Below, piece by piece: positions 1 through 8,533 of a stretch of DNA of 50,797 nucleotides (position 1 is its first letter; every line of letters begins with the position of its first letter). The position numbers and the translations under genes are program-made. The notes beneath the pieces were generated by a model. The model was given only the letters and a program-made list of their open reading frames with translations, was not told the DNA's origin and ran no database searches. Origin of the DNA: Flavobacteriales bacterium (GTDB lineage Bacteria; Bacteroidota; Bacteroidia; Flavobacteriales_D; Crocinitomicaceae); contig JAKSBJ010000364.1 of assembly GCA_022361195.1 (NCBI GenBank), forward strand, positions 1-50,797, read 5' to 3'.

Positions 1-408
1 AAGCAAACAACTAAACTCAACCAATATGGGGGCATTTGTGAAAATTTAATTACTACACTCAATCCTAAGTCAACTTCGGAACTTGGGGATTTGGAACGTT
101 TATTTTTAAGCCAGGACAATCCAATAATCACCACCTCGAATCAGGCTCAAATTCCGGAAAGTTTTTATGAAGAAGTAAGCCGTTTATCACTGACCGATCA
201 ATTACATAAAATTGAAACACCAACCTTGTTGCTATGGGGTAAATATGACTTTAAAGTACCCCCTGGGCTAGCTAAAAAAGCATTAGAAAAGCTAGGCACG
301 CCTAATAAATTCTTAACTGTTTTCGATCAATCAGGACACTCCTCAATGCGCTACCAGCCGGGCGATTTCGTGGAAAATGTAAGATTATTCATAGAGGCTT
401 ACAAATAA
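1..408 (+). CDS. Alpha/beta hydrolase, C-terminal part (5' end outside window)
   Basis: The reading frame is open from base 1, so this is the end of a gene that begins outside the window; a TTG at 91 is inside the gene and not a start. About 135 residues are visible. They align without large gaps to the C-terminal 130 residues of the hydrolase at 1067-2110: both have LNQY, then LHKI.TPTLL.WGKYDF and a final SGHS. By that alignment the Asp of WGKYD and the His of SGHS are the acid and base of the catalytic triad. The nucleophile region is off the edge. It was probably an S33-type (proline iminopeptidase-like) hydrolase. With the gene at 1067 it forms a paralogous pair separated by one unrelated gene. 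Confidence 0.85.
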   Translation, partial: KQTTKLNQYGGICENLITTLNPKSTSELGDLERLFLSQDNPIITTSNQAQIPESFYEEVSRLSLTDQLHKIETPTLLLWGKYDFKVPPGLAKKALEKLGTPNKFLTVFDQSGHSSMRYQPGDFVENVRLFIEAYK

Positions 409-477
409 AGAATTTTATTTTTCAGTAGGGGGACATTCTTTTTTCTATCGACCTAATTATAAAGACAAACTGATAGT

Positions 478-1062
478 ATGAAAAAAATCGCATTATTAAT
501 TTTTATGCTGGGTAGCATTTCGATATCGAAAGCACAAAGTTTATTTGAGGGTACTCCCATTACCATTGGTTATTTTGGACATTGGGGTATACATCCGGGA
601 ATGAAAATTGGAACCGACCTCAATTTAAAAAGCTGGCAAAAAGAAAAGGAAAAGAAGAAAATAACCGTAACAAAAACCAGAAGCCTATTTGTAAGTCCTG
701 AGTTAGGGTTTTACAGTCACAACCAAAACCATCAGGGATTGCTGCTTAATGTTGACATAGGTTACCGTAAAATCAAGGATCGTTTTGGGCTCTATTCAGC
801 CTTTTCGGTTGGAATTGGTTACATGCGCCAATTCAATGCAGGAGTTACCTACGATGCGCAAGACGATGGTAGTTTTAAGAAAAAGGCCCTTCCGTCAAGA
901 GGTTATTTTTTACCAACACTTAATTATGAGTTTGGACAAGAAATTAACCAACGCTGGGGATGGTTTGGTAAGTTTTCGGTAGGAGCAAAAATGCCTTACA
1001 ACACTGGTGTTGTAGCCGAAACTTATTTTGAAAGTGGATTACGGATCAATTTAAACAAATAG
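478..1062 (+). CDS. Secreted or outer-membrane protein of unknown function
   Basis: 194 residues. A signal peptide is clear (Lys-Lys, hydrophobic core, cleavage after SKA about residue 19). The mature part is rich in alternating aromatic and small residues (GYFGHWG, GLYSAFSVGIGYM), ends in a short strand-like segment (ESGLRINLNK), and looks like a small outer-membrane beta barrel. I do not recognise a named family. It lies 70 bp after the truncated hydrolase and 4 bp before the next hydrolase gene, so it is probably co-transcribed with them. The function is unknown; a surface role is inferred only from the signal peptide and the strand pattern. Confidence 0.75.
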   Translation: MKKIALLIFMLGSISISKAQSLFEGTPITIGYFGHWGIHPGMKIGTDLNLKSWQKEKEKKKITVTKTRSLFVSPELGFYSHNQNHQGLLLNVDIGYRKIKDRFGLYSAFSVGIGYMRQFNAGVTYDAQDDGSFKKKALPSRGYFLPTLNYEFGQEINQRWGWFGKFSVGAKMPYNTGVVAETYFESGLRINLNK

Positions 1063-1066
1063 AGTT

Positions 1067-2110
1067 ATGAGATTTACACATTGGATTATAGCAAGCTTAC
1101 TAATTGGTCTTTTCGCTTGCCAAAAAGAAGCGAAGTTGGAGACAGAAATGAACGAGACCATTTATTTACGAAGCGACAAGCACGATATGCCCGCTTTTGT
1201 ACGCGGAAATGGTGCCTCTAAAGTTTTTATTTTGGTATTACATGGAGGTCCTGGAGGAAATGGGTTGGAGTATAGTTTTGGAAATTATGCCGAAAGTCTT
1301 GAGTCTCGTTACGCCATGGTTTACTGGGATCAACGTCATCAAGGAAACTCACATGGTTCTTTGAAAGACGAAGATGTTACTTTGGATAAAATGGTGGACG
1401 ATACCTACAATCTCATTCGCCTTTTAAAAGAACGTTATGGAAGTGACATCAGCGTATTTTTATTCGGACATAGTTGGGGAGGAACATTAGGAACCGCTTT
1501 TATGGTGAAGGATGATTATCAAAGTGAGGTGAAGGGTTGGATAGAAGCTAGCGGAGCTCATGACATTCCGATGCTGAATGTAGAATTGGTAAAAATGATC
1601 AAAGAAATTGCACCAGTTGAAATTGCAAAAGGGAACAATACATCTGACTGGCAAGAGATTCTCGATTACGCTAATTCTCTAGACATCAACAACATTACTT
1701 TTGATCAAAGTGGACAGTTGAACCAATATGCACATCGTGCAGAAGGTTATATTCAGGAGCTTAAGTCAGGTAGTGATGGATCAACAGGTTTGGTAAAATA
1801 TTTCATCACCAATCCAAGTAATGCCGCCGTATCAGGACTTAACGGAGCTCAGTTACCACAGTCATTTATGGAGGATGTGGAAAATGCATCCTTTACAGAT
1901 GAGCTTCACAAAATCACCACACCTACACTATTACAATGGGGGAAATATGATTTTGTGGTTCCACCAGCATTAGGATATTCTGCTTATGACAAAATTGGAA
2001 CGTCAAACAAAACTTTAAAGATCTACGAATTTTCGGGTCACTCACCTATGAACAATGAGGATGAGCAATTTGTAGCCGATATCGTAGATTTTGTAGAGCA
2101 GTATAAATAA
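1067..2110 (+). CDS. Lipoprotein alpha/beta hydrolase (S33 / proline iminopeptidase-like)
   Basis: 347 residues. The N-terminus has a lipoprotein signal peptide with lipobox LFAC (Cys18). The oxyanion-hole motif HGGPGG is at residues 59-64 and the nucleophile elbow GHSWGG at 134-139, making Ser136 the nucleophile. Asp295 (WGKYD) and His325 (SGHS) complete the triad. HGGPGG plus GHSWGG is typical of the proline iminopeptidase branch of the S33 alpha/beta hydrolases, but that branch also holds esterases, so the substrate is not known. Membrane anchoring suggests it acts in the periplasm or at the cell surface. It follows the gene at 478 by 4 bp. Its C-terminal third is clearly similar to the truncated gene at the left edge. 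Confidence 0.9.
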   Translation: MRFTHWIIASLLIGLFACQKEAKLETEMNETIYLRSDKHDMPAFVRGNGASKVFILVLHGGPGGNGLEYSFGNYAESLESRYAMVYWDQRHQGNSHGSLKDEDVTLDKMVDDTYNLIRLLKERYGSDISVFLFGHSWGGTLGTAFMVKDDYQSEVKGWIEASGAHDIPMLNVELVKMIKEIAPVEIAKGNNTSDWQEILDYANSLDINNITFDQSGQLNQYAHRAEGYIQELKSGSDGSTGLVKYFITNPSNAAVSGLNGAQLPQSFMEDVENASFTDELHKITTPTLLQWGKYDFVVPPALGYSAYDKIGTSNKTLKIYEFSGHSPMNNEDEQFVADIVDFVEQYK

Positions 2111-2181
2111 CAATTTGCCGTTGAAAGACTAATCCAGTCAGCCCTGCAACACTGATGAAAAATGATGTCCTTTGTATAGGA

Positions 2182-3489
2182 ATGAAGAAGGCATTAAAAG
2201 ACATCGGGGTTTTGGGGCTGATTTGTTTTTGTGCATCGCTTATTGCATATGGACAAAAGCATAATAACTTTTGGTATTTTGGAAATCAGCAGGCGATTGA
2301 TTTTTCGAACGGACAAGTCATTTCTGTTTCTAATTCGCAGATGCAATCTATCGAAAGTAGTTCTTCTTATTCCAATCCTGAAACGGGAGAATTATTGCTT
2401 TATACTAACGGCCAGGCAATTTGGAATGCCCAGCATGACACCATGCCCAACGGAGGAGGTATTTGGGGACATCAGTCAGCCACCCAAGGAAGTATTATTT
2501 GCCCGCTTCCGGGATCAAAAAATTTACTGTACGTCTTTCATATTGACAAAAATGGCTTTGCGCAACTATACAATGGTTCATTAAATTATTCGGTTGTGGA
2601 TTTAAACCTTGACGATGGTTTGGGTGATGTTATTCCCACTCAAAAAAACATCGAATTAATGTCAAATAGCACCGAGAAAGTTAGCATTATAAAACATACC
2701 GATGGATGTGGCTTTTGGGTATTGGCTCATAAAGATGGAACTAATGAATTTCACGCTCACCATTTAACTGATAAAGGTTTTTCGGAGACCATTGTTTCAG
2801 CTGTGGGAACCGTTCATGAAGATACGGCCTCAACCAGTACCGTGGGCGAAATGAGCGTTTCCTTGAATGGAGATAAAATAGCTCTGGTGGTACACAAACA
2901 ACAACTCATTGAGATTTTTGATTTTAATGCTGAAAATGGAACTGTTTCTGCCCCAATAAAGTTGCAAGGTGAAGAATACGATTACGGAATAGAATTTTCA
3001 CCAAATGGCCAACTTTTGTACGTCTCTAACTTTGGAAAAAACGGCTCATTAAGACAATACAATTTAACCTTAAAAACTTCATCAGAAATTGAAGCCTCAG
3101 CTATTAAGCTAAAAGAAAACGAAGAGGACGAATTACGTTATGGAGGTCTTGCACTTGGACCTGATTCTGTCCTATACGTAAAGCGCAGTACTTACGAACT
3201 TTTCCCAGATTCTTTAGGAGCAATTTTAAGTCCCGATAGTCTTGGGATTCAATGCAATTTTGTTCCAAATTATATTTACGTTCCGCTAAATCATGGAGCT
3301 CATGCCTATGGGCCTGAACTAAACTTCTCAAATCTTATGGGAAACAATGCACTTCCTTTACAATCAAACTGCAATTTTACTCCCGTAAAACATTCTGAAC
3401 TTAAAAAACCAACTCCATCAGCTCCTCTGAGCAAACCAACTGAAGAAATGAATGAGAATACGGTTTTACTCAAATCAACCCCTGATTAA
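2182..3489 (+). CDS. Secreted beta-propeller-like protein
   Basis: 435 residues from the ATG at 2182. An in-frame ATG at 2155 would add nine residues ahead of an already good signal peptide, so I prefer 2182. The signal peptide ends about AYG-Q. The mature start NNFWYFGN is shared by many large secreted proteins of Bacteroidota, which carry a propeller-like module after it. Segments such as MSVSLNGDKIALV and IEFSPNGQLLYVSNFG are typical propeller blades. The usual type IX secretion C-terminal domain is absent: the protein ends in a Pro/Ser-rich tail. The stop codon overlaps the start of the next gene by one base (TAATG). The function is unknown; a structural or binding surface role is inferred. 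Confidence 0.8.
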   Translation: MKKALKDIGVLGLICFCASLIAYGQKHNNFWYFGNQQAIDFSNGQVISVSNSQMQSIESSSSYSNPETGELLLYTNGQAIWNAQHDTMPNGGGIWGHQSATQGSIICPLPGSKNLLYVFHIDKNGFAQLYNGSLNYSVVDLNLDDGLGDVIPTQKNIELMSNSTEKVSIIKHTDGCGFWVLAHKDGTNEFHAHHLTDKGFSETIVSAVGTVHEDTASTSTVGEMSVSLNGDKIALVVHKQQLIEIFDFNAENGTVSAPIKLQGEEYDYGIEFSPNGQLLYVSNFGKNGSLRQYNLTLKTSSEIEASAIKLKENEEDELRYGGLALGPDSVLYVKRSTYELFPDSLGAILSPDSLGIQCNFVPNYIYVPLNHGAHAYGPELNFSNLMGNNALPLQSNCNFTPVKHSELKKPTPSAPLSKPTEEMNENTVLLKSTPD

Positions 3490-3725
3490 TGGAATGGACT
3501 GAAGTTAATAATAAACTGGAAAAGGAATTTATTCTCAAGAGTTTTTCGGACATCATTCAACGCTTAAATGATCTTTCTAAAATTGCGGATGAAATGAATC
3601 ATCATCCCGATTTTAAGGTTTATGATTATAAGAAGATTAGTTTTTGGCTTACTACTCACGACGAGGGGAAAATTACGGAATTGGACTATGCCTTAGCTCA
3701 AAAAATAGATGGATTGTTTTCCTGA
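3489..3725 (+). CDS. 4a-hydroxytetrahydrobiopterin dehydratase (pterin carbinolamine dehydratase)
   Basis: 78 residues. The family signature is visible: MNHHPDF (His38, His39, Pro40) followed by TTHDEG (His57) and then LDYALAQKID. These three histidines match the active-site histidines of PCD/DCoH proteins, which dehydrate 4a-hydroxy-tetrahydropterin to the quinonoid dihydropterin after aromatic amino acid hydroxylation. The protein is shorter than the usual 95-110 residues because the N-terminal arm is missing, which I believe is common in Bacteroidota members. No aromatic amino acid hydroxylase is in the window. Its ATG overlaps the previous stop by one base, so translation is probably coupled. 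Confidence 0.9.
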   Translation: MEWTEVNNKLEKEFILKSFSDIIQRLNDLSKIADEMNHHPDFKVYDYKKISFWLTTHDEGKITELDYALAQKIDGLFS

Positions 3726-3733
3726 ATCCACTG

Positions 3734-5215
3734 CTAAAATCTCCAGTATAAACTTACATTAGCACCCAACCACAAATCTCTTTTTTGAAGTGGTGGTGTG
3801 TTTTTAATCAACTGTAAATAATAGTAACGTCCCATCACCGTTGTTCGTAATCCAAAACGTTGATTAAACTTATATTCAGCTCCAATTCCCAATTGAGACG
3901 AGAGCATTATTCCTCTTACTTTGCTTTGATTCTTCTCTAGCAAATTAAAACTCGTTTCATATTCTGTTCTTTTTTCCCAAACCGGAATTTCACTTAGCAG
4001 GCTAAAGTCTGTATAAAGTCCCCACCTAGGCCGATCAGCTAAATACACTTTCATCCCCAAAGGTATTCCTACCGTGGTAACGATGGATTGTGTTGAATAA
4101 AGAGAATAAGAATTATAGAATGATTGATAATACTGGCGGCTGTAAGTTAAACCAGTAAAAAAGGCTGCTCCCTTATTTGTATTTCTGTGAAGCAGTAACT
4201 CAAAATTCAAAGGTCGTTCAGCATTGCCAGCAACAGCCTGTTGTGAATTATAAGTAGGCATTTGTTCAGCCAGTCCTAAACTTGGATCGATCGGAGAAAA
4301 ATCTTCATTATCAGTTGGTGGAGGAGCCGCTGTTGACGAATTGATAACAGTACCTCCTTTCACTTTTTTATCTAAAGTGTTTAAATAAGTATAACCTGCT
4401 GAAAGCTCCCATTTCGGCTTCCTTTTTTCAAAATTGAGAGGAACAGAAGCCAGCTCTGCTGTTGAATTGTTGTCCAGTTTTAACACAGGAGGCGGATCAG
4501 TTGGAGAAATATCTTCACGGTTTTGTTGTTGTTCTCCGACTCCGGTTTGTTGTGTTAAATCATTATTTTCAAAATTGTTTTCTGGCGTACTTTCAGGATT
4601 AGAGTTTTCTTCATTTACCATCTCCTCTCCTTCTACCTCATTTGTTTGACCACCATTTTTAGTAGTACTTCCACTCTCCGTTTTTTGAGTAAGTCGAGTT
4701 GATTGTTCATCAGTTTTCTCCACTCTTCCTCCATCCGAATTAAAGTCGGATAAAGAGCTTTGCTGTGAATCAGTCATAGAAACATCAACTATTGTCTCTC
4801 CCTCAGAATCATTTGAAACTCCAGCTTGCAGTTGTGAATTCTGCTTAGGGTCATTACCTTCTTCAGCAGTTTCCTTTTCCTGGATAGATTGATGTTTTTC
4901 CTCTCCAATCACTGGTTGGGATGTGGTAAACCAATCTGCCTTGTAAGAAACGAACCCTAACAATATTAAAGCTGCCAGACCTGCTGTCCACCACCAAATG
5001 ATTCCTCTCCGTTTTTTACGCCCGTCCAGTTCTCCACTAATTGAATCCCACAAACCAGCAGAAGGTTCAGCACCAAATCCGTCAAACTTTTCAGTTAAAC
5101 TTCCCTTTGGTTGATCGATAGAATTGGCAATAGAATCCCATAGCGCAGCATTTGGTTCTGCTCCGAAACCATCGAACTTGTCCTTAAGACTTCCTTTATG
5201 TTCGTTGCTTTGCAT
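3734..5215 (-). CDS. Membrane anti-sigma-like protein with C-terminal barrel-like domain
   Basis: 493 residues, overlapping the sigma factor gene upstream by 20 bp. Residues 7-36 and 37-66 are two near-identical 30-residue repeats (core FDGFGAEP..LWDSI). A KKRR stop-transfer cluster and a single membrane helix (about 72-90) follow, then a long Gln/Asn/Ser/Glu-rich linker (about 100-245), and then about 220 residues with alternating aromatic strands ending in LYWRF, which resemble an outer-membrane barrel. Bacteroidota ECF sigma genes are often followed by proteins of this kind, whose short cytoplasmic segment with a conserved Trp is thought to hold the sigma factor. The anti-sigma role is inferred from position and layout. 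How an inner-membrane helix and a barrel coexist is not clear. Confidence 0.8.
   Translation of the reverse strand: MQSNEHKGSLKDKFDGFGAEPNAALWDSIANSIDQPKGSLTEKFDGFGAEPSAGLWDSISGELDGRKKRRGIIWWWTAGLAALILLGFVSYKADWFTTSQPVIGEEKHQSIQEKETAEEGNDPKQNSQLQAGVSNDSEGETIVDVSMTDSQQSSLSDFNSDGGRVEKTDEQSTRLTQKTESGSTTKNGGQTNEVEGEEMVNEENSNPESTPENNFENNDLTQQTGVGEQQQNREDISPTDPPPVLKLDNNSTAELASVPLNFEKRKPKWELSAGYTYLNTLDKKVKGGTVINSSTAAPPPTDNEDFSPIDPSLGLAEQMPTYNSQQAVAGNAERPLNFELLLHRNTNKGAAFFTGLTYSRQYYQSFYNSYSLYSTQSIVTTVGIPLGMKVYLADRPRWGLYTDFSLLSEIPVWEKRTEYETSFNLLEKNQSKVRGIMLSSQLGIGAEYKFNQRFGLRTTVMGRYYYLQLIKNTPPLQKRDLWLGANVSLYWRF
4998..5198 (-). repeat. Tandem 90-bp repeat inside the anti-sigma-like gene
   Basis: The first 66 codons contain two copies of a 30-codon unit. 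On the plus strand the markers gaatccca at 5043 and 5133 are exactly 90 bp apart. The protein copies differ at only a handful of positions, while many third bases differ, so the duplication is not very recent and the protein sequence has been kept. Confidence 0.85.
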
Positions 5216-5792
5216 ATTCTAAATTGCTTCTTTCGTTTTGTTCTTCTTCTTCAATCATCTTCCTCAATAAAACCCTTGCTCTACTGTATTGCGATTTTGA
5301 GGTTCCTTCTGAAATGCCTAATAGTTCGCCAATTTCTTTATGGGTATAGCCCTCTACAGCATAGAGGTTAAATACGGTTCTGAATCCTGTTGGTAGGTTT
5401 TGGATTTTCACCAATAAATCATCTAGATTGAGCTGTTCTATTGCCCCATCATCAGCCAGTGGCGCAGTTCCTTCTGTTCCCGCGAAAGCGGCCAATTCGT
5501 TTAAAGATTTGTTTTTGCGGTACTGTTCAAGAGCTTTGTTGATGGTAATTCTGCGCATCCAGGCCCCCAAAGGTCCTTTTGCAGAATATTTGTCGAGATT
5601 ACGAAAAGCCTGAATAAATGACTCCTGCAAAATATCCTCCGCTTCCATTTCATCTTTAGCATATCTCAGGCAAATCCCCTTCATCATATACACAAATCTT
5701 AGGTAAAGTTCTTGCTGGGCTTGTCGATTATTCTCGAGACAAACCAAAACTAATTCCTGATCCGTGTATTGTTTAAACTCTGAAATACTAAT
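5196..5792 (-). CDS. ECF-family RNA polymerase sigma factor
   Basis: Region 2 is clear (DEMEAEDILQESFIQAF, then WMRRITINKALEQYRK) and region 4 is a typical HTH (GYTHKEIGELLGISEGTSKSQYSRAR). The first ordinary start is a TTG at 5747, but the in-frame codons upstream encode EFKQYTDQELVLVCLENN, the normal first helix of region 2 in Bacteroidota ECF factors. No ATG, GTG or TTG lies between it and the in-frame stop at 5796-5798. The best candidate is ATT at 5790-5792, which overlaps the stop of the upstream gene as TAATT, exactly where TAATG would be expected. I annotate from there; the TTG start would give 183 residues. It overlaps the anti-sigma-like gene downstream by 20 bp and is the fifth gene of a six-gene operon. 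Confidence 0.93.
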   Translation of the reverse strand: MSISEFKQYTDQELVLVCLENNRQAQQELYLRFVYMMKGICLRYAKDEMEAEDILQESFIQAFRNLDKYSAKGPLGAWMRRITINKALEQYRKNKSLNELAAFAGTEGTAPLADDGAIEQLNLDDLLVKIQNLPTGFRTVFNLYAVEGYTHKEIGELLGISEGTSKSQYSRARVLLRKMIEEEEQNERSNLEYAKQRT

Positions 5793-6466
5793 TATCTAAT
5801 TGTAAACGCAAAACGCAATTCAAACCTGTTTATTTGCCGGATTATCCAAAAATCCTCCCATCCCCACTGATCTCGCTGCCTAATCCATCCAAATTTATAA
5901 CCCAAAGTGGTTGATACACCAAAAGGTTGTCCAAAAACTTGAAATGCATGTTCAAATCCAGCACCAACTCCTCCTACATAACCTCCTTTGTTCCATTCAA
6001 AATTCGTCATAGGAACTTCATAACCTGAAGTTACATAGAGAAATGGAATAGATCCACCTTTAAGGATATTAAATCTCCCTTCTGCAAAGACGGGAATAAA
6101 TGCACTCCAGTTGATTGCTTCTACACCAAATCCCAATCCCACTTGAAAGCGGTCTGTTAATCCAAAGCCGTTTACGACATGAAAGGATGGAGAAGCATCA
6201 TCTGCTCCTCCAATGACTCCTCCATCCAAACGACTGAAAAAACCTAACCTGCTGACCTTTGGCCGGTGTTCCTCAACCGAAATAACTTCCTGCTTATCAT
6301 AGACAAAAACACTTCCACCTTGAATCTCTACCCGATATTTCCCATCGGCTGTTTCTTCAACATCTCCTACAATTTCAGAACCGTTTTTTAGCTTTAGCAA
6401 GCTGCTACTTTGCCCGTAAACGGTTCCAAACATTAGCGATAAACAAACTATTATTAATAATCTCAT
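5792..6466 (-). CDS. Outer-membrane beta-barrel protein of unknown function
   Basis: 224 residues with a signal peptide (cleavage about VYG-Q). Residues about 22-65 (LKLKNGSEIVGDVEE and VFVYDKQEVISVEE) form a small module resembling the strand-rich N-terminal segments seen in other Bacteroidota outer-membrane proteins. From about 75 to the end it is glycine- and aromatic-rich with alternating strands and finishes in RFELRFAFTIR, consistent with an 8-10 strand barrel. It lies 1 bp after the lipoprotein gene at 6468-6809, and its stop overlaps the likely ATT start of the sigma factor. The function is unknown. Confidence 0.75.
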   Translation of the reverse strand: MRLLIIVCLSLMFGTVYGQSSSLLKLKNGSEIVGDVEETADGKYRVEIQGGSVFVYDKQEVISVEEHRPKVSRLGFFSRLDGGVIGGADDASPSFHVVNGFGLTDRFQVGLGFGVEAINWSAFIPVFAEGRFNILKGGSIPFLYVTSGYEVPMTNFEWNKGGYVGGVGAGFEHAFQVFGQPFGVSTTLGYKFGWIRQRDQWGWEDFWIIRQINRFELRFAFTIR

Positions 6467-6467
6467 T

Positions 6468-6809
6468 TTATTGTTCTTTTATTTCCAGTATTGCTTTTGG
6501 ATTATCATCACCTTCCATTCCTGGATGTGGTTCTACATCAACCAATTCAATACTGTGTCCAAATAAGATGGTATCTCTGCTTTGTCCAAGGAAACTTCCC
6601 AATTTAATGGTGTCAATCTTTCCGTCAGCCATTGCCTTTAGATCAACTGCAATTCCCTCTTCCCAAATACAAAGCACTCCATTTGGACATCTCGTATCTT
6701 CTATTTCCAGCACTTCTACCTGCATATTAGGACTATCTTTATCATCTTTTCCACAAGAAAAGGATAGTACCCCCAGCGTAAAAGTTGCTATAACCAATTG
6801 CCTTTTCAT
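6468..6809 (-). CDS. Small lipoprotein with RCP..V.CIW motif
   Basis: 113 residues. Signal peptide with lipobox FSC (Cys19) followed by Gly-Lys-Asp-Asp. The mature part contains DTRCPNGVLCIWEE, a two-cysteine motif found in many small Bacteroidota lipoproteins of unknown function. The two cysteines (about 41 and 47) could form a disulfide. Its ATG overlaps the stop of the upstream lipoprotein gene as ATGA (4 bp), so the two are probably translated together. No enzymatic motif is seen. Confidence 0.75.
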   Translation of the reverse strand: MKRQLVIATFTLGVLSFSCGKDDKDSPNMQVEVLEIEDTRCPNGVLCIWEEGIAVDLKAMADGKIDTIKLGSFLGQSRDTILFGHSIELVDVEPHPGMEGDDNPKAILEIKEQ

Positions 6810-7198
6810 TTTAATAACAATTGTAAAAAGCTTTCTTTTTCGTAATCAACCTTGGTGATTTCAACGTCAAACTTCCCACTTGTTTCCGTGAATTTTTCAG
6901 TACCACAGAAGTAGAAATTATCCATTCCCTCAATTGTGTTGCTCTTCACTTCAGCCGAGCAAGACTCGTCTGGTAAACTTCCGTCAAAGTCAAATTCCGG
7001 ATAGGCTAAATAGCAAGTTGCATCTCCATCATTCAAATCTCCAATTTCACGCCCAGCCACTACCAGTTTTTTTAAATTTTCACCACTGTTATTTTCAAAT
7101 CTGATTAATAAGTCTCCCGACTCATTGTTACACGCCATTTCCTTGTGACAGGCCAATAAAAAGACCATACAGGCGCTTAGTAGGATATATACTTTCAT
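6806..7198 (-). CDS. Hypothetical lipoprotein
   Basis: 130 residues with lipobox LLAC (Cys17). The mature part contains five cysteines, mostly in the N-terminal two thirds, and strand-like segments (DLLIRFENNSG, LKKLVVAG). I do not recognise the family. It starts 4 bp after the LVIVD lipoprotein and overlaps the next lipoprotein by 4 bp (ATGA), which puts it firmly within the operon. It could be a surface partner of the neighbouring lipoproteins. Confidence 0.7.
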   Translation of the reverse strand: MKVYILLSACMVFLLACHKEMACNNESGDLLIRFENNSGENLKKLVVAGREIGDLNDGDATCYLAYPEFDFDGSLPDESCSAEVKSNTIEGMDNFYFCGTEKFTETSGKFDVEITKVDYEKESFLQLLLK

Positions 7199-7202
7199 TT
7201 TC

Positions 7203-8471
7203 TTAAAATTTTATTTTGCTGAGCAATACAAGTTCTGACGGATCACTGTAGTCATACTGATAAATACCATCATCACCTATTACCATGGCAACATTGTCAA
7301 ATGGAATGACATCGGTAGCTTGAATGTTTCCGAATTTTTTGATCATATTATCACCCGAGTTTACAGGGTCAGAAGCATCATAGACTTTCAAACCAGCTTT
7401 ACCGTCACATACAAACAATAACTCTCCGTCAATTCCTAAACCATGAGGATTAGACATTTCAAATGATCGTTGTAAAATTGGGTTGTTGACATCCGACACA
7501 TCAATTACATCCATTTGGTTGATATTTCCTCCACAAGGTCCACCTGAACGAACAGTAACATAGGCAATATCATTCTGAACAACTACTGGATCACACCCTC
7601 TTGCATGACTAAACTGAGAAAGGTAATTTGGAGCATCAGGATTAGAAGTTCCGTAAACTAACATTCCCGTTGGAGTTCCCATAAAAATGTAATCTTCATA
7701 AGGGAAAAGTGTTTCTACATCGCCCCAAACTCCTACAGCTTGCTTAGCTGATGGATTAGCCGGATCACTTAAATTAAAAGGTTGTAAATTATCTTCTGAC
7801 ATCACATACAAATAATCTCCAACTACTGTAAAGAGGCTAATTGACCCTGCAATACCAACCGGAGCAGTTGCTGTTCCGCTTGCACTGTTAGCCGTAAATC
7901 CTCCGCTGCTTTCAGCAACAGCAAACTCACAGTTTACACAGTTATTCCAAAAGACATTTGAATTGTCAACTTCCTCTTTTACTTTTTCAACTTTCCAGGA
8001 AGTAACTACTCCTTTAGATTTATCGATAGAAGAAATTGGGTAGTTTTTATCCGACACTGGTAAAGCCATTGGGAAAACATCTTCTAATCGTTTAACCTCT
8101 TGTGGAGAATTAATATCAGAAACGTTGTACACCAATAAATCAATAAAGCTATTTACATAGAGATAATTCCCTCTAATAGCCATTCCGGTACATCCCCAAA
8201 CATCCAAAAAACCAACGTTGTTTGGAGCTGAAGGATTCGTATTATCAATAAAATGAATTCCTTCATCCGCTTCAATCACGAACAAATAATCATCTTTAAA
8301 ATAAATATTTCCATTTTCGGTAAGTTCCCGTGGTGCTTCAAATTCCGGACTTTGACGGAATGTTTCAAAATCGGTATAAACCGGAACATTAGCGTAGTAC
8401 TTGTTATACACTTTGTCCTTACAGGAGGCTAAAAAGGCTGCAACAGCCATGAACAGCATTAACTTTTTCAT
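7203..8471 (-). CDS. LVIVD-repeat lipoprotein (surface beta-propeller)
   Basis: 422 residues. Lipobox LASC (Cys17). At least six spaced copies of a VYDxSDPxxP-like strand-turn are present, e.g. IDNTNPSAP, YNVSDINSPQ, FNLSDPANPS, VYGTSNPDAPN, VIDVSDVNNPI and VYDASDPVN. This is the LVIVD repeat pattern, which is predicted to fold as a propeller and is common in Bacteroidota surface proteins. It is the first gene of the minus-strand operon that continues through the lipoproteins and the outer-membrane protein to the sigma/anti-sigma pair. The ligand is unknown. Presence in an operon ending in a sigma factor suggests an envelope-stress or surface-sensing circuit, which is an inference. Confidence 0.88.
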   Translation of the reverse strand: MKKLMLFMAVAAFLASCKDKVYNKYYANVPVYTDFETFRQSPEFEAPRELTENGNIYFKDDYLFVIEADEGIHFIDNTNPSAPNNVGFLDVWGCTGMAIRGNYLYVNSFIDLLVYNVSDINSPQEVKRLEDVFPMALPVSDKNYPISSIDKSKGVVTSWKVEKVKEEVDNSNVFWNNCVNCEFAVAESSGGFTANSASGTATAPVGIAGSISLFTVVGDYLYVMSEDNLQPFNLSDPANPSAKQAVGVWGDVETLFPYEDYIFMGTPTGMLVYGTSNPDAPNYLSQFSHARGCDPVVVQNDIAYVTVRSGGPCGGNINQMDVIDVSDVNNPILQRSFEMSNPHGLGIDGELLFVCDGKAGLKVYDASDPVNSGDNMIKKFGNIQATDVIPFDNVAMVIGDDGIYQYDYSDPSELVLLSKIKF

Positions 8472-8533
8472 TTTCTAGTTCAATTTTGTTTGTGGTCAGC
8501 AAAATTGTTTCAGCCTACTGATGAACGAAAATG

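Noticed and set aside
2231..2584. Open frame of 117 codons in the secreted propeller gene
   Set aside because: Out of frame within a well supported secreted protein gene; no signal or domain.
3489..3725. Truncated pterin dehydratase
   Set aside because: It is short, but all three active-site His are present and the short N-terminus is usual in this phylum, so it is not a pseudogene.
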